Below, in pieces: positions 37,101-46,677 of a stretch of DNA of 64,000 bases (the stretch's first letter is position 1; each line of letters begins with the position of its first letter). The DNA comes from Gonium pectorale (lineage: Eukaryota; Chlorophyta; Chlorophyceae; Chlamydomonadales; Volvocaceae): contig LSYV01000010.1 of the NCBI GenBank assembly GCA_001584585.1, positions 16,380 to 80,379 on the forward strand, written 5' to 3'. A model generated the notes under the pieces. That model saw only the letters and a list, made by a program, of their open reading frames with translations, searched no databases and was not told the DNA's origin. Both the position numbers and the translations under genes were made by a program.

Positions 37101-37898
37101 ACACCACCTATGTCAACCTGAACCAGGCATAATAGGTCCAGTAGCCACCGGAGAACGAACACGGTGCGCCGTGCCGGCAAGTTGACAAACCAACCATCCA
37201 ACCGACCCAGGCACCCCAACCACCCCACCAGCTTGGCGGCCAGCTCCTGCGTCGGCGACACCACGGCGGCGCACAGCTCCCGCAGCGACGCCCTAAGGGA
37301 GGGGCCCGCGCCTGCCGTAAAGCCGTGGGCGTAGGAGCAGAGTGCGATGGTGGACTGCACCAGCGCGCCGGTTACGCCGCGCAGCTCCGCCTCCGGCACC
37401 GCTGCACGCAGGGCGCCCTCGCTGCTGTCCGCCATCACGAGGACCACGGCTGTGCATGGCAAGGGTTGGCGGGGACGGTTCGCGTGCGGGTGCAAAGGTG
37501 GAAACGGCGAGCGACGAAAGGGCGAGCGGTAGGGGAGGAAGGGATGGGGGAAGGGACGGGGCCACGGGGCCTTAAGCCGTGAAACTACAGTACTGGAAGT
37601 ATGTGTGACAAAGCGCGCAGCTGTGACACAGGCTCGGAATACCGCAGGAGGGGTGAACTGGAAGCGGAGGCCTCGGGGGCGGCGCGCCAGCGACTGAACC
37701 ACGCGCTACGGCGGTGGCGGACGCACCTTTTGCCGCCGCCTGCTTCTGCCGCTCAGCAAGATCCCGCAGCTGCTGGCGGCTCGCCGGTTGCGTCAACGTG
37801 CTGCATGGGCCGTCAAACACGTCCAGCACGGCCTGCAGTGTGTCGCGCACATCTGTGTCGGCGGTTGCCCTGGCACTGGGTGGCTGCGGCCGCGTCAT
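34139..37898 (-). CDS. GCIP: GCIP / cyclin-D1-binding protein 1 (CCNDBP1) homologue
   Basis: Six exons with matching phases: 37727-37898, 37229-37449, 36387-36494, 35584-35929, 35144-35256 and 34139-34333, giving 384 residues; the human protein is about 360. In animals GCIP (also called DIP1) binds D-type cyclins and bHLH factors and dampens proliferation. Family landmarks occur in order: an N-terminal helical region with a Leu-rich TLQAVLDVFDG; VWSACDGL followed by DNKACLFRQL (exon 3), matching the family's WxxC...DNKAAxL signature; an acidic centre rich in Glu and Asp (exon 4); a helix with TAELRTAEAAAELL; and KLRSGCEALVACLYPPH (exon 5). The start chosen is the first ATG in the exon; the frame stays open upstream past a possible acceptor, so a further 5' exon is possible. 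A role in cyclin D control here is family inference. Confidence 0.8.
36269..36327 (+). repeat. Dispersed element, copy 3
   Basis: It starts GACGGGACATACGCTGCTGG and continues GCCCAGCTCGTCGTCATTCA, then CCCTTTCCCTTCAA. It is very close to copy 2. It lies in the GCIP intron between exons 3 and 4, antisense to that gene, and is followed by CCCGTCGCAG, which resembles a 3' splice site on the plus strand. Confidence 0.8.
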
Positions 37899-38133
37899 TA
37901 TATTGTTCCGCTGGTCGAAGGCAGCGACAATACCTGGATGAGTGGACAATGAGGATGGTCACAGGACTGCCGTACCGCGCCCGGCTTGTCGTTGTTCACG
38001 CCTCTTTAGAAGATATTCCTAGGTAGACAGACACGGTGATAAACAAAATCGTGCTTTACGTTGCACAGCTTGACCGACGGGACAGCATCACGTTTCATAT
38101 TTCCACAATACTTTTCCCTTTTAGCGACGCCTC
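37899..38133. promoter_or_regulatory. Divergent intergenic region between GCIP and the Gly-rich protein gene
   Basis: About 235 bp, AT-richer than its surroundings. A strong acceptor-like CTTTTCCCTTTTAG ends 10 bases before the downstream ATG, so part of this could be an intron of the plus-strand gene with an upstream exon not resolved. Confidence 0.4.
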
Positions 38134-38721
38134 ATGGTCGTTTGTATTGTGCCAGCAGGGCTGGCAGCTGCTGTTCCTCTCGGGACTGTGCTGGGGGCGA
38201 GCAGGGGTCTCGGTCTTGCCTCAGCCGGTCTTCCCGCCATAGCACCGCCAACCTCGTGCTCCGGAGACTGCAGCAGTAGTTCAGCACGTGACGCTGGAAG
38301 GCCTGGGCGTGGGCCGCTGGTCATCGAGTGCCGCGGCGCGACAAAGACCCCGCCAAGGGCGGGAACGCGCGCTTCTGCTTCCCGCTTCCTGGAGGTGGTG
38401 GCTAGCAAGCCGAAGATGCGCAAGCGGCGACGGGGCAAGGGCGGCGACGACGGGAGCGGAGATGACGGTGATGACGGAGGATTCGGAGGAGGCAACGGAG
38501 GCTGGCGCGGTGGCAACTTTAATGGAGGTTTTGGCGACCATGGAGGCTACAGCGGGGGCGAGTTCTTCCTGAACTGGCTCTTCTATGAAGGCTCATGGGT
38601 CTGGCCCGCCATCGTCGCGCTCTCGGTGATGCACTCATTGGGCTACTGCCTCCTCGGGAATGAGGACGGCAGCAACCGGAGGCCGCGCCTGCGGCACCGC
38701 GTAGTGAGCAGCCTCGTATGA
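38134..38721 (+). CDS. Small Gly/Asp-rich protein with one hydrophobic C-terminal segment, possibly plastid-targeted
   Basis: 195 residues, not assigned to a named family. The N-terminal 70 or so residues are Ala/Gly/Ser/Pro-rich and poor in acidic residues, like an algal transit peptide. Then come a basic stretch (KPKMRKRRRGKGG), a Gly/Asp-rich run of about 50 residues, and a hydrophobic segment (WLFYEGSWVWPAIVALSVM) that could span a membrane, before a short basic tail (NRRPRLRHR). The start is the first ATG after an in-frame TAG at 38122. That TAG coincides with a splice-acceptor-like site, so the true N-terminus may lie in an upstream exon. It is divergent from GCIP. Plastid targeting is inferred from composition only. 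Confidence 0.6.
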   Translation: MVVCIVPAGLAAAVPLGTVLGASRGLGLASAGLPAIAPPTSCSGDCSSSSARDAGRPGRGPLVIECRGATKTPPRAGTRASASRFLEVVASKPKMRKRRRGKGGDDGSGDDGDDGGFGGGNGGWRGGNFNGGFGDHGGYSGGEFFLNWLFYEGSWVWPAIVALSVMHSLGYCLLGNEDGSNRRPRLRHRVVSSLV

Positions 38722-39506
38722 ATAAGCGATCAGTTGAATTAGGGTTTCTCGTGTTCTGACAGGGTCTTGCATGCTGCTGCCAGAGAGCATTGTGTGTGAA
38801 GTCGCGGCTCATGGGCAACAAAGCTGCAGTTATTTTGGAGCTTGCTGCTCGAGCTGCGTGCGCACGCTGGTCCCCCGAGGCCCTGGGCTGCGCGCTCTGG
38901 CGGTGCCCCCGGCCGTGCTTCCCTAGGGCCGTTGCGGGTCTAGTCGGCAGGCTTTTCTTCCGATGGAGGACTTGAGGATCCGCACGGTCTCGCTGTTGCA
39001 ACGCGTACTTCTTTTGGGGGCGTGTCCCCGGGTCAGCATTTCCGCAATCAGATATGCGTGTTCGGGGCTGCCGCCAGTTGTACTTTTATTTCCCTAGGCC
39101 GCGATAGGGAACTGGGTGCCCAAGAGCGTTGTGTGGGGGACACAGAGCTCGAGACGCCTCAATAGCCTCCCTCCAGGCCAGGATTGTATTTCAACCAGGG
39201 TATCGTTCCCCGCCCTGATTTCATCCCGCACACATGTTTGACGGAGATCCATGTTGTTTGAGGACGCTTTTTGCCGAACAATCGGTTGTACATGATGAGA
39301 TGTCGAGGATTGCATCTGCTCTTTTTCTTATTTCCGCCTGTGGGTTTTGTGCACGGTGGAGCATGTGATTGACACACGGTGTTTTATAGCAGGCACGCTT
39401 TGTATGCAGAAGGGATGCTTTATGCCAGTCGGATTGAACGTCTGGCTCGTGATCATTTCGAAGTTCGGGCAGTGGTATTGAATGTGCGTCGGTTGATGCC
39501 TGCGGG

Positions 39507-39511
39507 TGTAA
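39507..39511 (+). terminator. Candidate poly(A) signal TGTAA for the Gly-rich protein gene
   Basis: It lies about 785 nt downstream of the stop codon on the same strand. Confidence 0.35.
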
Positions 39512-41506
39512 GACCCAAGCCGACCCCTGCCGACCCAACCCACGTGCATACCGGGATGCACTCCAGGGATGGTGGGTGCACAAGGACAGAGTACGCTAAG
39601 AGGATAGAGCGCCTCTATTCAGTTCCCAGGTTTCTCACAGCCACGGTCATTTCGTCTGCATTCGCTGCTTGAATGGGAGCCAATGCTCGAAGCGCATGCT
39701 GTTGGCATCCCCGGTGTCAACTTGTAGGCTGCATGGCAGGAATCCAACATCCCTAGTGGTGCAGACCCGTGGGTCATCTAGTCTGCCAACGTTTTCGAAA
39801 GACGGAGTCATCATCATCACGGACGGGCAGTGCATCGCAGTATTATTGTAGTTCTGACAGCATGTCCTCGACCGAGGATCCTTATATGCCCTCTGGGCGT
39901 ACCCACAAAAAACTGGAAGCCTCTAACTGGACAAAAACACTGGAAGCCCTAAAGAGGGTTCCACTTATGGACGCATACCCGAACTCCCGAAGGCGCAACA
40001 GCGTTGCCAGATGGGCAGATTGGTACCAGGCAAGGCGGGCAACGGACTTGTGCAGACCTGACCCACTCGGAGGGACCTGCTCACTGGGGCCGCAGAGCGT
40101 CGCAGTTACCTGTCGTTACTTGGAAGGTTGGGGCCTGCTGGGCGCTGTGCACACTCTGCAACCGGTCCGTCAGCGGCCAGCGCTTACCAGACCCGCATAC
40201 GCCCAGCCCGCCCGCCCAGCATAGTGCAGCGGCACGGGCGACAGATGAACTGACGGAATTGCGCTCCGCCGTTGCAGGCAGCGGCTGCGTATGAGCAGAC
40301 ATGGCGACATGCGGAATCGGGCCACAGAGCACTCTCAACCCCGTAGTCAAACGCCGAAGGAACGGTGGAGAGCAGAGGGATAGGACGCCACGCAGCGGCG
40401 AAGCGGGCGCTGCTGGAGGGTACGGCAGCGGTGGAGAAGGAATAGTTTGGATGCTAGGGGAAGGGGCGACCACAAAGCAACGCGCCGGGAGTTAGGGCGC
40501 CGGTCTGTAAGCTAGATCCCCATCGCCTGCAGGGCACCGGCATGCCGCCAGACGGACGAGGAATGGGCCGGCGATGCAACAGGTCGGATACACAGGCAGA
40601 CAAACAGTAAAAAGAGACAGGGAAGCTACCTCTACGGTGCGACGTTTCCACCTTTCCAGTAAGGCGTCGGAGTACGGGCGGGCGAAGGAGACAAGCAGAC
40701 GGATGCAGTAGAACCCGCCCGGATGCGCTGCAAAATCCTGCCATGGCAGCTTGGCAGGGGGCACAAAGATGGCAACTGCGGCTGGCGGATCAGGGAGTGA
40801 CAGGATGGGCAGCGGAGGCCATTGGTCAACGCACTCCTTTCCCAGCCAAGGCAGGGCGCAGCCGCGCCGAACACTCAGGCAACGGCACGGGCGAAGGTGG
40901 CGGTGGAGGCCGGCGTGGGGGCGATCGGGCTCGCGACATGGAGGCCGGGTTGGCACGGCTGGTGGACGGGCTGAGGCGGATGCTGCAGGCTGGGCTGGGC
41001 AACGGGTTGCCACAAGGGATGCTAGGCCGTCGGGCAGCGCAGGTTGGCCTCTGTGGGCCGATTGGGCCCGAAGAGTCCACTGGAGACGGCAGTACCCGCG
41101 CCCCCAGCTCCCACGCCTGGTGCTGGCTGCTCATGAACAGCGCTTCGAGTCTATGCTGATAGGCATTCGGAAGGGGGTGGGGGTGCAACGCGCCGGCCCC
41201 CGAACTGCGGTTTCACCCTACGTGATACGTGTTCCTTGGAGATATCATACTGCAAAGCTGTGCACCGGCGCAGCCGACAGCCAAAGCAGCGCGCAGCATG
41301 AGCAGTCGGGATTACGCTGGTCAGACAGGTTAACTCATCCCCCGGGAAGCATCATTAGTACGTCACGGGCCCACGGCATTATCTAAGCTGATCACATACT
41401 AGCGCCGTCTGTTTCATTAGCAGGACTCACCAAGGCGCCATGGCCTCCATGGCAGGGTAGGCAAGGCCCCGTTGGCAGCTGCCTGTATAGTACCACGCAC
41501 TCTCAT

Positions 41507-41511
41507 TTACA
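41507..41511 (-). terminator. Candidate poly(A) signal TGTAA for SmD1
   Basis: It reads TTACA on the plus strand, about 480 nt past the SmD1 stop in the direction of transcription. Confidence 0.5.
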
Positions 41512-41892
41512 GTCGACGCGTGCCCATAGTAGCCCGTGCTTGCTCTGCGATTGGGCTGCATTGTCACCCCGTCCGTAACCATCCCGTAAGGAAGGGGAAG
41601 AACCAAGGAGTTCGAATACTCGTCTGATGCCATCCGCAACGCAAGAGCCAAGACCGCTCTCCAGGGGGTCGAGTATCACCTCCTTGGGAGCATCAACAAC
41701 GTCAGAATGACTTCTACGAATCCCCACGACGGCCGTCAGGCCAGCACAGACACGTCCAGAAAAGTCCATCGACCTTCCCCACACCGTATCATCGCGCCGA
41801 AATACCCTTGCATACCCTGATGTCAACAAGCAGAACATTGGAGCGCCCCCTTGCAACACCGGCGGACTTCCAACAACGAGCAGCCCAACAGC

Positions 41893-41940
41893 CGTTTCGT
41901 CGGCTCGGAGACATGCCGTTTCGTCGGCTCGGAGACATGC
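41893..41940 (+). repeat. Perfect 24-bp tandem duplication
   Basis: Two identical adjacent 24-base units begin CGTTTCGTCGGCTCGGAG and end ACATGC. They lie about 50 bp beyond the SmD1 stop, inside its predicted 3' UTR. Confidence 0.9.
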
Positions 41941-41989
41941 CAGACCAGCCGCTCCCGCTCGACAGCAAGCCGAAGTCCCCACCACTGGC

Positions 41990-42819
41990 TTACCGAGCGC
42001 GACCCCGGCCGCGGCCGCGGCCACGCCCGCGCCCTCTCCCGACCGCTGTCGCCGGAGGGAAAGGCACAGGACGGAAAGTTAAACGCAGACGCTGCGAAAC
42101 AGCAGGATGACCGCGTTAAACGGGTGCGCGTGCAACACACGAAGCATGCGGTACACGCATTCTCTACGCATTCCGAAACACGTACACGGTGGTACCGTAC
42201 TCGTTCGGCGCACATGTAGGCGCCCAGTCCCATACCAGACGCTCCGAACATGCAGTGTGCCCGTACTTACTTGTCCGGACCTTGGTCGGCCGCTGCTTCG
42301 GCTTGTCGATATCCACGAGGAGCGTGTCCAGGTTGAGGCTGTCCGGAAGGATGTAGTACCGGATAGTGTTGCCACGGACGCTCAGGTGGTCCATGCTGAC
42401 AGGGTTCTTGCCCCGTGGCGTGAGCTTCACGGACTTTAGGTGAGTGTTCATGGCGATGTCGACGCCTGTATGGGGCCCAGGCGCGCCTGCTTAACCCTTG
42501 CCACTCAGGGGGTTGTCAGCCCCAGAAGGTCCCCTCCCCCCTGGGGACATCCTTCCCCTCCCTGCCCCTATGCATAGGGCCGTTACGAGCCTCTGTTTCA
42601 GCCCCATCCCCGCTGTCCCCGCGGTCTGCAGGTGCCGAAGTGCCGGCGCACCTGCGATAGTGCCCTGGATCACCGTGCCATTCTTGAGCTCTATTTGGAC
42701 TGTCTCGTTCGCCAGCTTCATGAGGAAGCTGCGAAAGACGTGCGGGGTCAAAGAGAGCATGGCGAGATGCCGCCCTTAACGAGCCGCAAGCCTCACACTC
42801 ACCGGACAAGCTTCACCAT
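41990..42819 (-). CDS. SMD1: Small nuclear ribonucleoprotein Sm D1
   Basis: Four exons (42803-42819, 42652-42728, 42271-42465 and 41990-42045) with GT-AG introns and matching phases give 114 residues; the human protein has 119. SmD1 is one of the seven Sm proteins forming the ring around U-rich sites in U1, U2, U4 and U5 snRNAs, so it is a core spliceosome component. The Sm1 motif is seen in [17 protein letters not shown] and [14 protein letters not shown]; the Sm2 motif in [18 protein letters not shown] short Arg-Gly repeat tail ([16 protein letters not shown]), normally a methylated SMN-binding element, is encoded by the last exon alone. The first exon holds only the first five and a half codons. 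Confidence 0.97.
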
Positions 42820-43696
42820 TTTGCCTACAGCCTCAGGGCCCACCTAACACAGCGTCCGCCGCCTAAACAGCCCAAATGCCCTCGAGATCCTCGTAACTCT
42901 TTCTGAGTAGCACTCGTAGTCTAGCATATAGCAGGAGACATATCTAATAGTGCACCTTGCAGACGAAGAGAGAGCCAAGGACAATGGCGCCGGTCGGACG
43001 CCCATACGGCACGTACTATAGAGCACTATAGAGAAGAAGTGTACTTCAATCCATGAACGCATGCTGAGGTCCCGGTCATTGCAGGGTGTTCGGTGTCAGA
43101 GGGGCCGCCAAGGGTCACAGACATTGTGTGCTCGAAACCCGCCAGCCGCAGCTTCTTCATGGCCGTGGGCCGAGGATAGTGCACGGGGGTGATACACCCG
43201 CACTTTCTAGCCTGTTCTTGCCGCCCTCGTCCCCACCGACCTGTCCTCATCCCGACCTAGTCCTCATCCCGGCCTGCGCCAGCATCCCGCCTCAGTCTTC
43301 GTCTGCCCCCGACCTGTCCTCGCCCCGCCTCAGCCCTCTCTCTCTCTCTGCAAACCGACCCATGAAAAATGAAAAAAATCTACAAAGAAACATGGATCCC
43401 ACCTCTACGGTCAAAAACGCCACAAGGCGCAGCGTTTCCAGTATGTATAGGGCGGGCGGGTACAAAGCAAGGGGGATCTGTATCCGCACCCCGACCTTTG
43501 TGGGCGCTGTGTCGCCCCGGCACTGGTGCGAGGTACGGATAGGTGGTGCGGCATACTGTCCCCGTCGAAAAAGCTGGGGCATGCAGCAGGGACGCTTTAG
43601 AGTTGAAATGGAACGACGCATACGACGAGCGTAAGCGCGAAAGTGATGGTGTTGTCGTAGGACCCAGCTCCAGAAGCTCCAGAGGGATTCGAAGGG
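42820..43696. other. Intergenic region upstream of SmD1, nothing recognised
   Basis: It should contain the SmD1 promoter. A pyrimidine-rich degenerate repeat (CCTCATCCCGACC-type units with CGACCTGTCCTC, about 43220-43330) is followed by CTCTCTCTCTCT. Open frames here show no protein similarity that I can name. Confidence 0.4.
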
Positions 43697-44313
43697 GTGA
43701 TGTCCCTGCATGTTAGTTCGGCGGCGACCACCACCGTAGCCCCCGATGCGGCCCAGAATTCTCTCTGGGGTGACCCTATGCAATGCCGTGAGTGCCGTGC
43801 TGGTATGCGTCAAGTGGGAGCCCAAGCACTGGCTGTTGACGGGGTTCCGATGCCGGGTAATTCGCACTTGCCAACCGTGCCGCGGGAGCGGTGTGCCTGT
43901 GGGGCCGCGGAGGCTCAGGCCTCCCCACGCATGCACCATTTCTGGGCCTGCCCATAGCCGTTGGGTTGCGTTTTGTGGTAGAGGACCGGTGCCACTGTCC
44001 GGTGCTGCGAGCGCACCTCTGGCTGGGTGTCACGCCAGACGAGGGTCGGGTGATGGGATGTGTGTGGGACGTGGTTGTGCTGGCGTTGCTCAACAGCCTG
44101 GAGTGGGCGCGGCGGTCTGTGCGTGCGCGTCGGCCGTTCACCCCTTCCGGCCCGGGCTCGGCTGCCGCTGTTCTCGCTGCGATGCAGGCAGGCGTGGTGG
44201 TGAAGTTTTGGTCCCTGTTGCGAGACTTCGCTGACCTCGGTTTGCCGCGGAAGCCCTGCTTGATATGGTCCTCGAGAGACTTCGCGGCGCGGAGCTTCTC
44301 AGACACTGCGTAG
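43697..44313 (+). mobile_element. Frameshifted retrotransposon-like ORF fragment (C-terminal zinc-binding region)
   Basis: One frame gives CACG, nine residues, then HHFWACP at about 43893-43957, the Cys/His pattern found after the reverse transcriptase of many non-LTR elements. It hits a stop at 43955, but the other frame continues without a break: PIAVGLRFVVEDRCHCPVL, then LWLGVTPDEG, VWDVVVLALLNSLEWAR and LLRDFADLGLPRKP up to 44313. A single indel near 43950 would join them. No reverse transcriptase motif was found upstream, so only a 3' remnant is present. Family assignment is tentative. Confidence 0.45.
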
Positions 44314-44516
44314 GTGGCGAGCACAGTGGCGATCTTGAGCCTCGTAACAGGCCTTGGGCCCGTGAGACGTGAACACACGAAAAGGCCTGGGGCCTAGTTC
44401 TTGCTGATGCACGAGAGCTTGACTCCCGTAGATAGGGCCTGGGGCCCGCGTGCTCGAGGCGATCGCGCGTGACGCGACTCACTCTCTGCACCGAAGACGA
44501 CGACGACGACGACGAC

Positions 44517-44713
44517 TATCTGCGTCTCGCACTGGGAAAGGCTACGCACCCTAGGTAGGACTGGCTAGCCTCAGCTGCCTCCAGGTAAGGGCGTCCGTGC
44601 TCGCAAGTTGCGACGCGAAAGGTTACAAATAGGAGTTCACGAGTCCTCGACACGGTTCTGCGTTCTGTTTGCTACTCAGTGTCTTATAAATCACAGAGTG
44701 CGAGACGCAGATA
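44517..44713. repeat. Perfect 17-bp inverted repeat enclosing about 160 bp
   Basis: TATCTGCGTCTCGCACT at 44517-44533 is exactly complementary to AGTGCGAGACGCAGATA at 44697-44713. A run of six GAC units lies directly outside the left arm. The layout fits a small non-autonomous transposable element or a long hairpin. No target-site duplication was confirmed. Confidence 0.6.
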
Positions 44714-46677
44714 ACTGGTCTCGCACTGACGCTGGCCTTCTCGCCAGACTGAACGCTCCAGGGGAACCCGCCCAGGTCACATCTAGCACGGCCGAACCCC
44801 GATACACATAAACAGTAATCACAATGCCAATAATAGTGCCCGCTCTCAAGGCGGCGCACTGAAACCAAGCAATGAGCGCTAACCGAAGGGGCCAAACCCA
44901 ACGGTTTCCTAACCAACTGCCAACAGTTCTGCATGTTCAGCACGTAATATGGCGACCACATGAGATAGCGTGACAGAAGGGCTGGGATGGTGTGTCTGCT
45001 GGGCACCCCTTCCTGCGGGTCGTGGCTGGACGCCTGCACTGCGCAGAGTGACGCGTTGGTCTCCCTCGTTTTTACCTTGGTTTTCTTGTTTGCCACCTCG
45101 CTTGATACCTGTGTGTGGGCCTGTCGACCGGTATGTGCTTTTTGCCGCTCGTGGTCGGGACTGGCTCCGGGATGGCGCGGGTTAGTGCCGCCACAGACAT
45201 GGTTGGACTTGTTGGGTAGCGGGCCTCTATTATGCACGGCCCGTGTGTGAGTTTATTCCCAGCCCAGCCGCGAGCCCCCTGATTGGGTTAAGCACTCGGC
45301 CACTGTTTCATTGCTTGGTTTGTCTGCTGGTGCTGCCTTGCTGCCCGTACTTTCGCAGTAATTTCCCGGTGGCAGGCCGGGTCCCCCAGCGTCGGGGGCA
45401 CTGTAACGAAGTCTGTCTGTCTCGCCTAGTCTGGCCTACGTGCATCGCATGCGGGCTGGGGCATGTCTCCCGCTCACGCTTCAGAGTGCGTCACAAAAAA
45501 AATCAAATCAGGAGCAGGTAAGGTGTTAGCTGGGGTGCTGCAGTGCTCTGCCTGTGTGGGGGGCCAGCTAAAGCAGAAGGAAGGCCTGGGTGCGCGCTAC
45601 ACAGGTAGGGGCCGGTGGTCGGAAAGTGCCGCAATGAAGGCCAATGAAGGTTGCCCCCTCCGTGATCCGCGCCTCGCTTCTTGGAGGCTGGCCAGCAATG
45701 CGAAGATGTGAATGCGGTCGGCGATGTCAAGCGATACAAGATTCCCATTTTGGTTGGTCACGGGGCCAGGGGGGAATCCGGCATCCCCATGACCAAACAA
45801 AAAAAAACGGGAATCTGGCAACGGTTGACGCCCTCAGAAGCGGCGAGGAGGCAAGGGCGGCGATGGTGCAGTGCGAGATGGCCAATTCTCAGGAGGAAAC
45901 AGGAGGCCATGGAGGGCCCTGGGTCATGGGCGTTGGGTTACAGCGGCGACAGGGGATGGGATTTCTGAGCTTGCTGTGTTCAGGGCTTGAGTGTCCGGCC
46001 CAAACTATGCCTGAAATGTTGTAGGGAGCCACAGTCCTGAACGGGGCCACAGGGAGCAGATTGCTGTTGAAAGTGGCGGGTACGTGGCACGCGTGGCTAA
46101 CTGGCTATAAAGGAGGCTACCAAGGGCTCAGCAAGGTAACGAAAAACCAGAGGCATACCCGGCGTATCCGACCTGAGCGACACCAGCCTACCAGTGCAAT
46201 GATACCCACACAAATAATGGCGTTGATGGGGGCTGCGGGTGGGGGCGCGCAAGGGGCTAGGATCGGTGGCCCCCCAGAGCATTGCTCTGATGGCCCCAGA
46301 GCATAACCGCTGTGCCGTACAACTGCAAACCGTTCGTAGAGTCCCGTTCCCCCACAGGCCAGGCGAACCCGCGTGCAGAGATCAAACGACTTTGGACTAT
46401 TTGTTGGGCACGGAGGTCCCGTTAGCCCCTTGGGACATAACCGCCCCTCACAGCGACACCGCGGCCAACCGCACAAGACGCCTATTTATGCACTGTATAA
46501 GACACCGTAGCTGATGTACCTCGAAGGCGCAAGGGCCCAGCGGCCTTCCACTGTCACTGTCGCATCGAACACCAAGACTCCATGCCCTAAGCTGTCAGCA
46601 AGTTAAGTATAGGTAGAACGCGTCAGCTCGGGACTGAATACCCGGGCCTCCAGCGGCGACTCGCAGAGTCAGCGGAA
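44714..46677. other. Gene-poor region upstream of the IP3-receptor-like gene
   Basis: No coding frame is supported. Two A-tracts, unusual for this GC-rich DNA, lie at about 45493-45503 and 45798-45808. The last few hundred bases should include the promoter and 5' UTR of the IP3-receptor-like gene. Confidence 0.4.

Larger units (their letters stand above)
38722..41989. other. Gene-poor region, with 3' UTRs at both ends
   Basis: No exon is supported by homology. It includes the 3' UTR of the Gly-rich protein gene on the left and of SmD1 on the right. The centre (about 40.3-41.2 kb) has overlapping open frames on both strands. One minus-strand segment (about 40660-40760) reads FYCIRLLVSFARPYSDALLE and looks protein-like, but I could not tie it to a family. 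Confidence 0.4.

Noticed and set aside
40492..41386. Overlapping long open frames on both strands, one containing FYCIRLLVSFARPYSDALLE
   Set aside because: The frames on opposite strands compete, there is no splice or family support, and long open frames are common by chance in GC-rich DNA. Kept only as a note in the gene-poor region.
43086..43634. 182-codon plus-strand open frame upstream of the retroelement fragment
   Set aside because: It starts in pyrimidine-rich degenerate repeat sequence and shows no reverse transcriptase or other motif, so it was not joined to the fragment.
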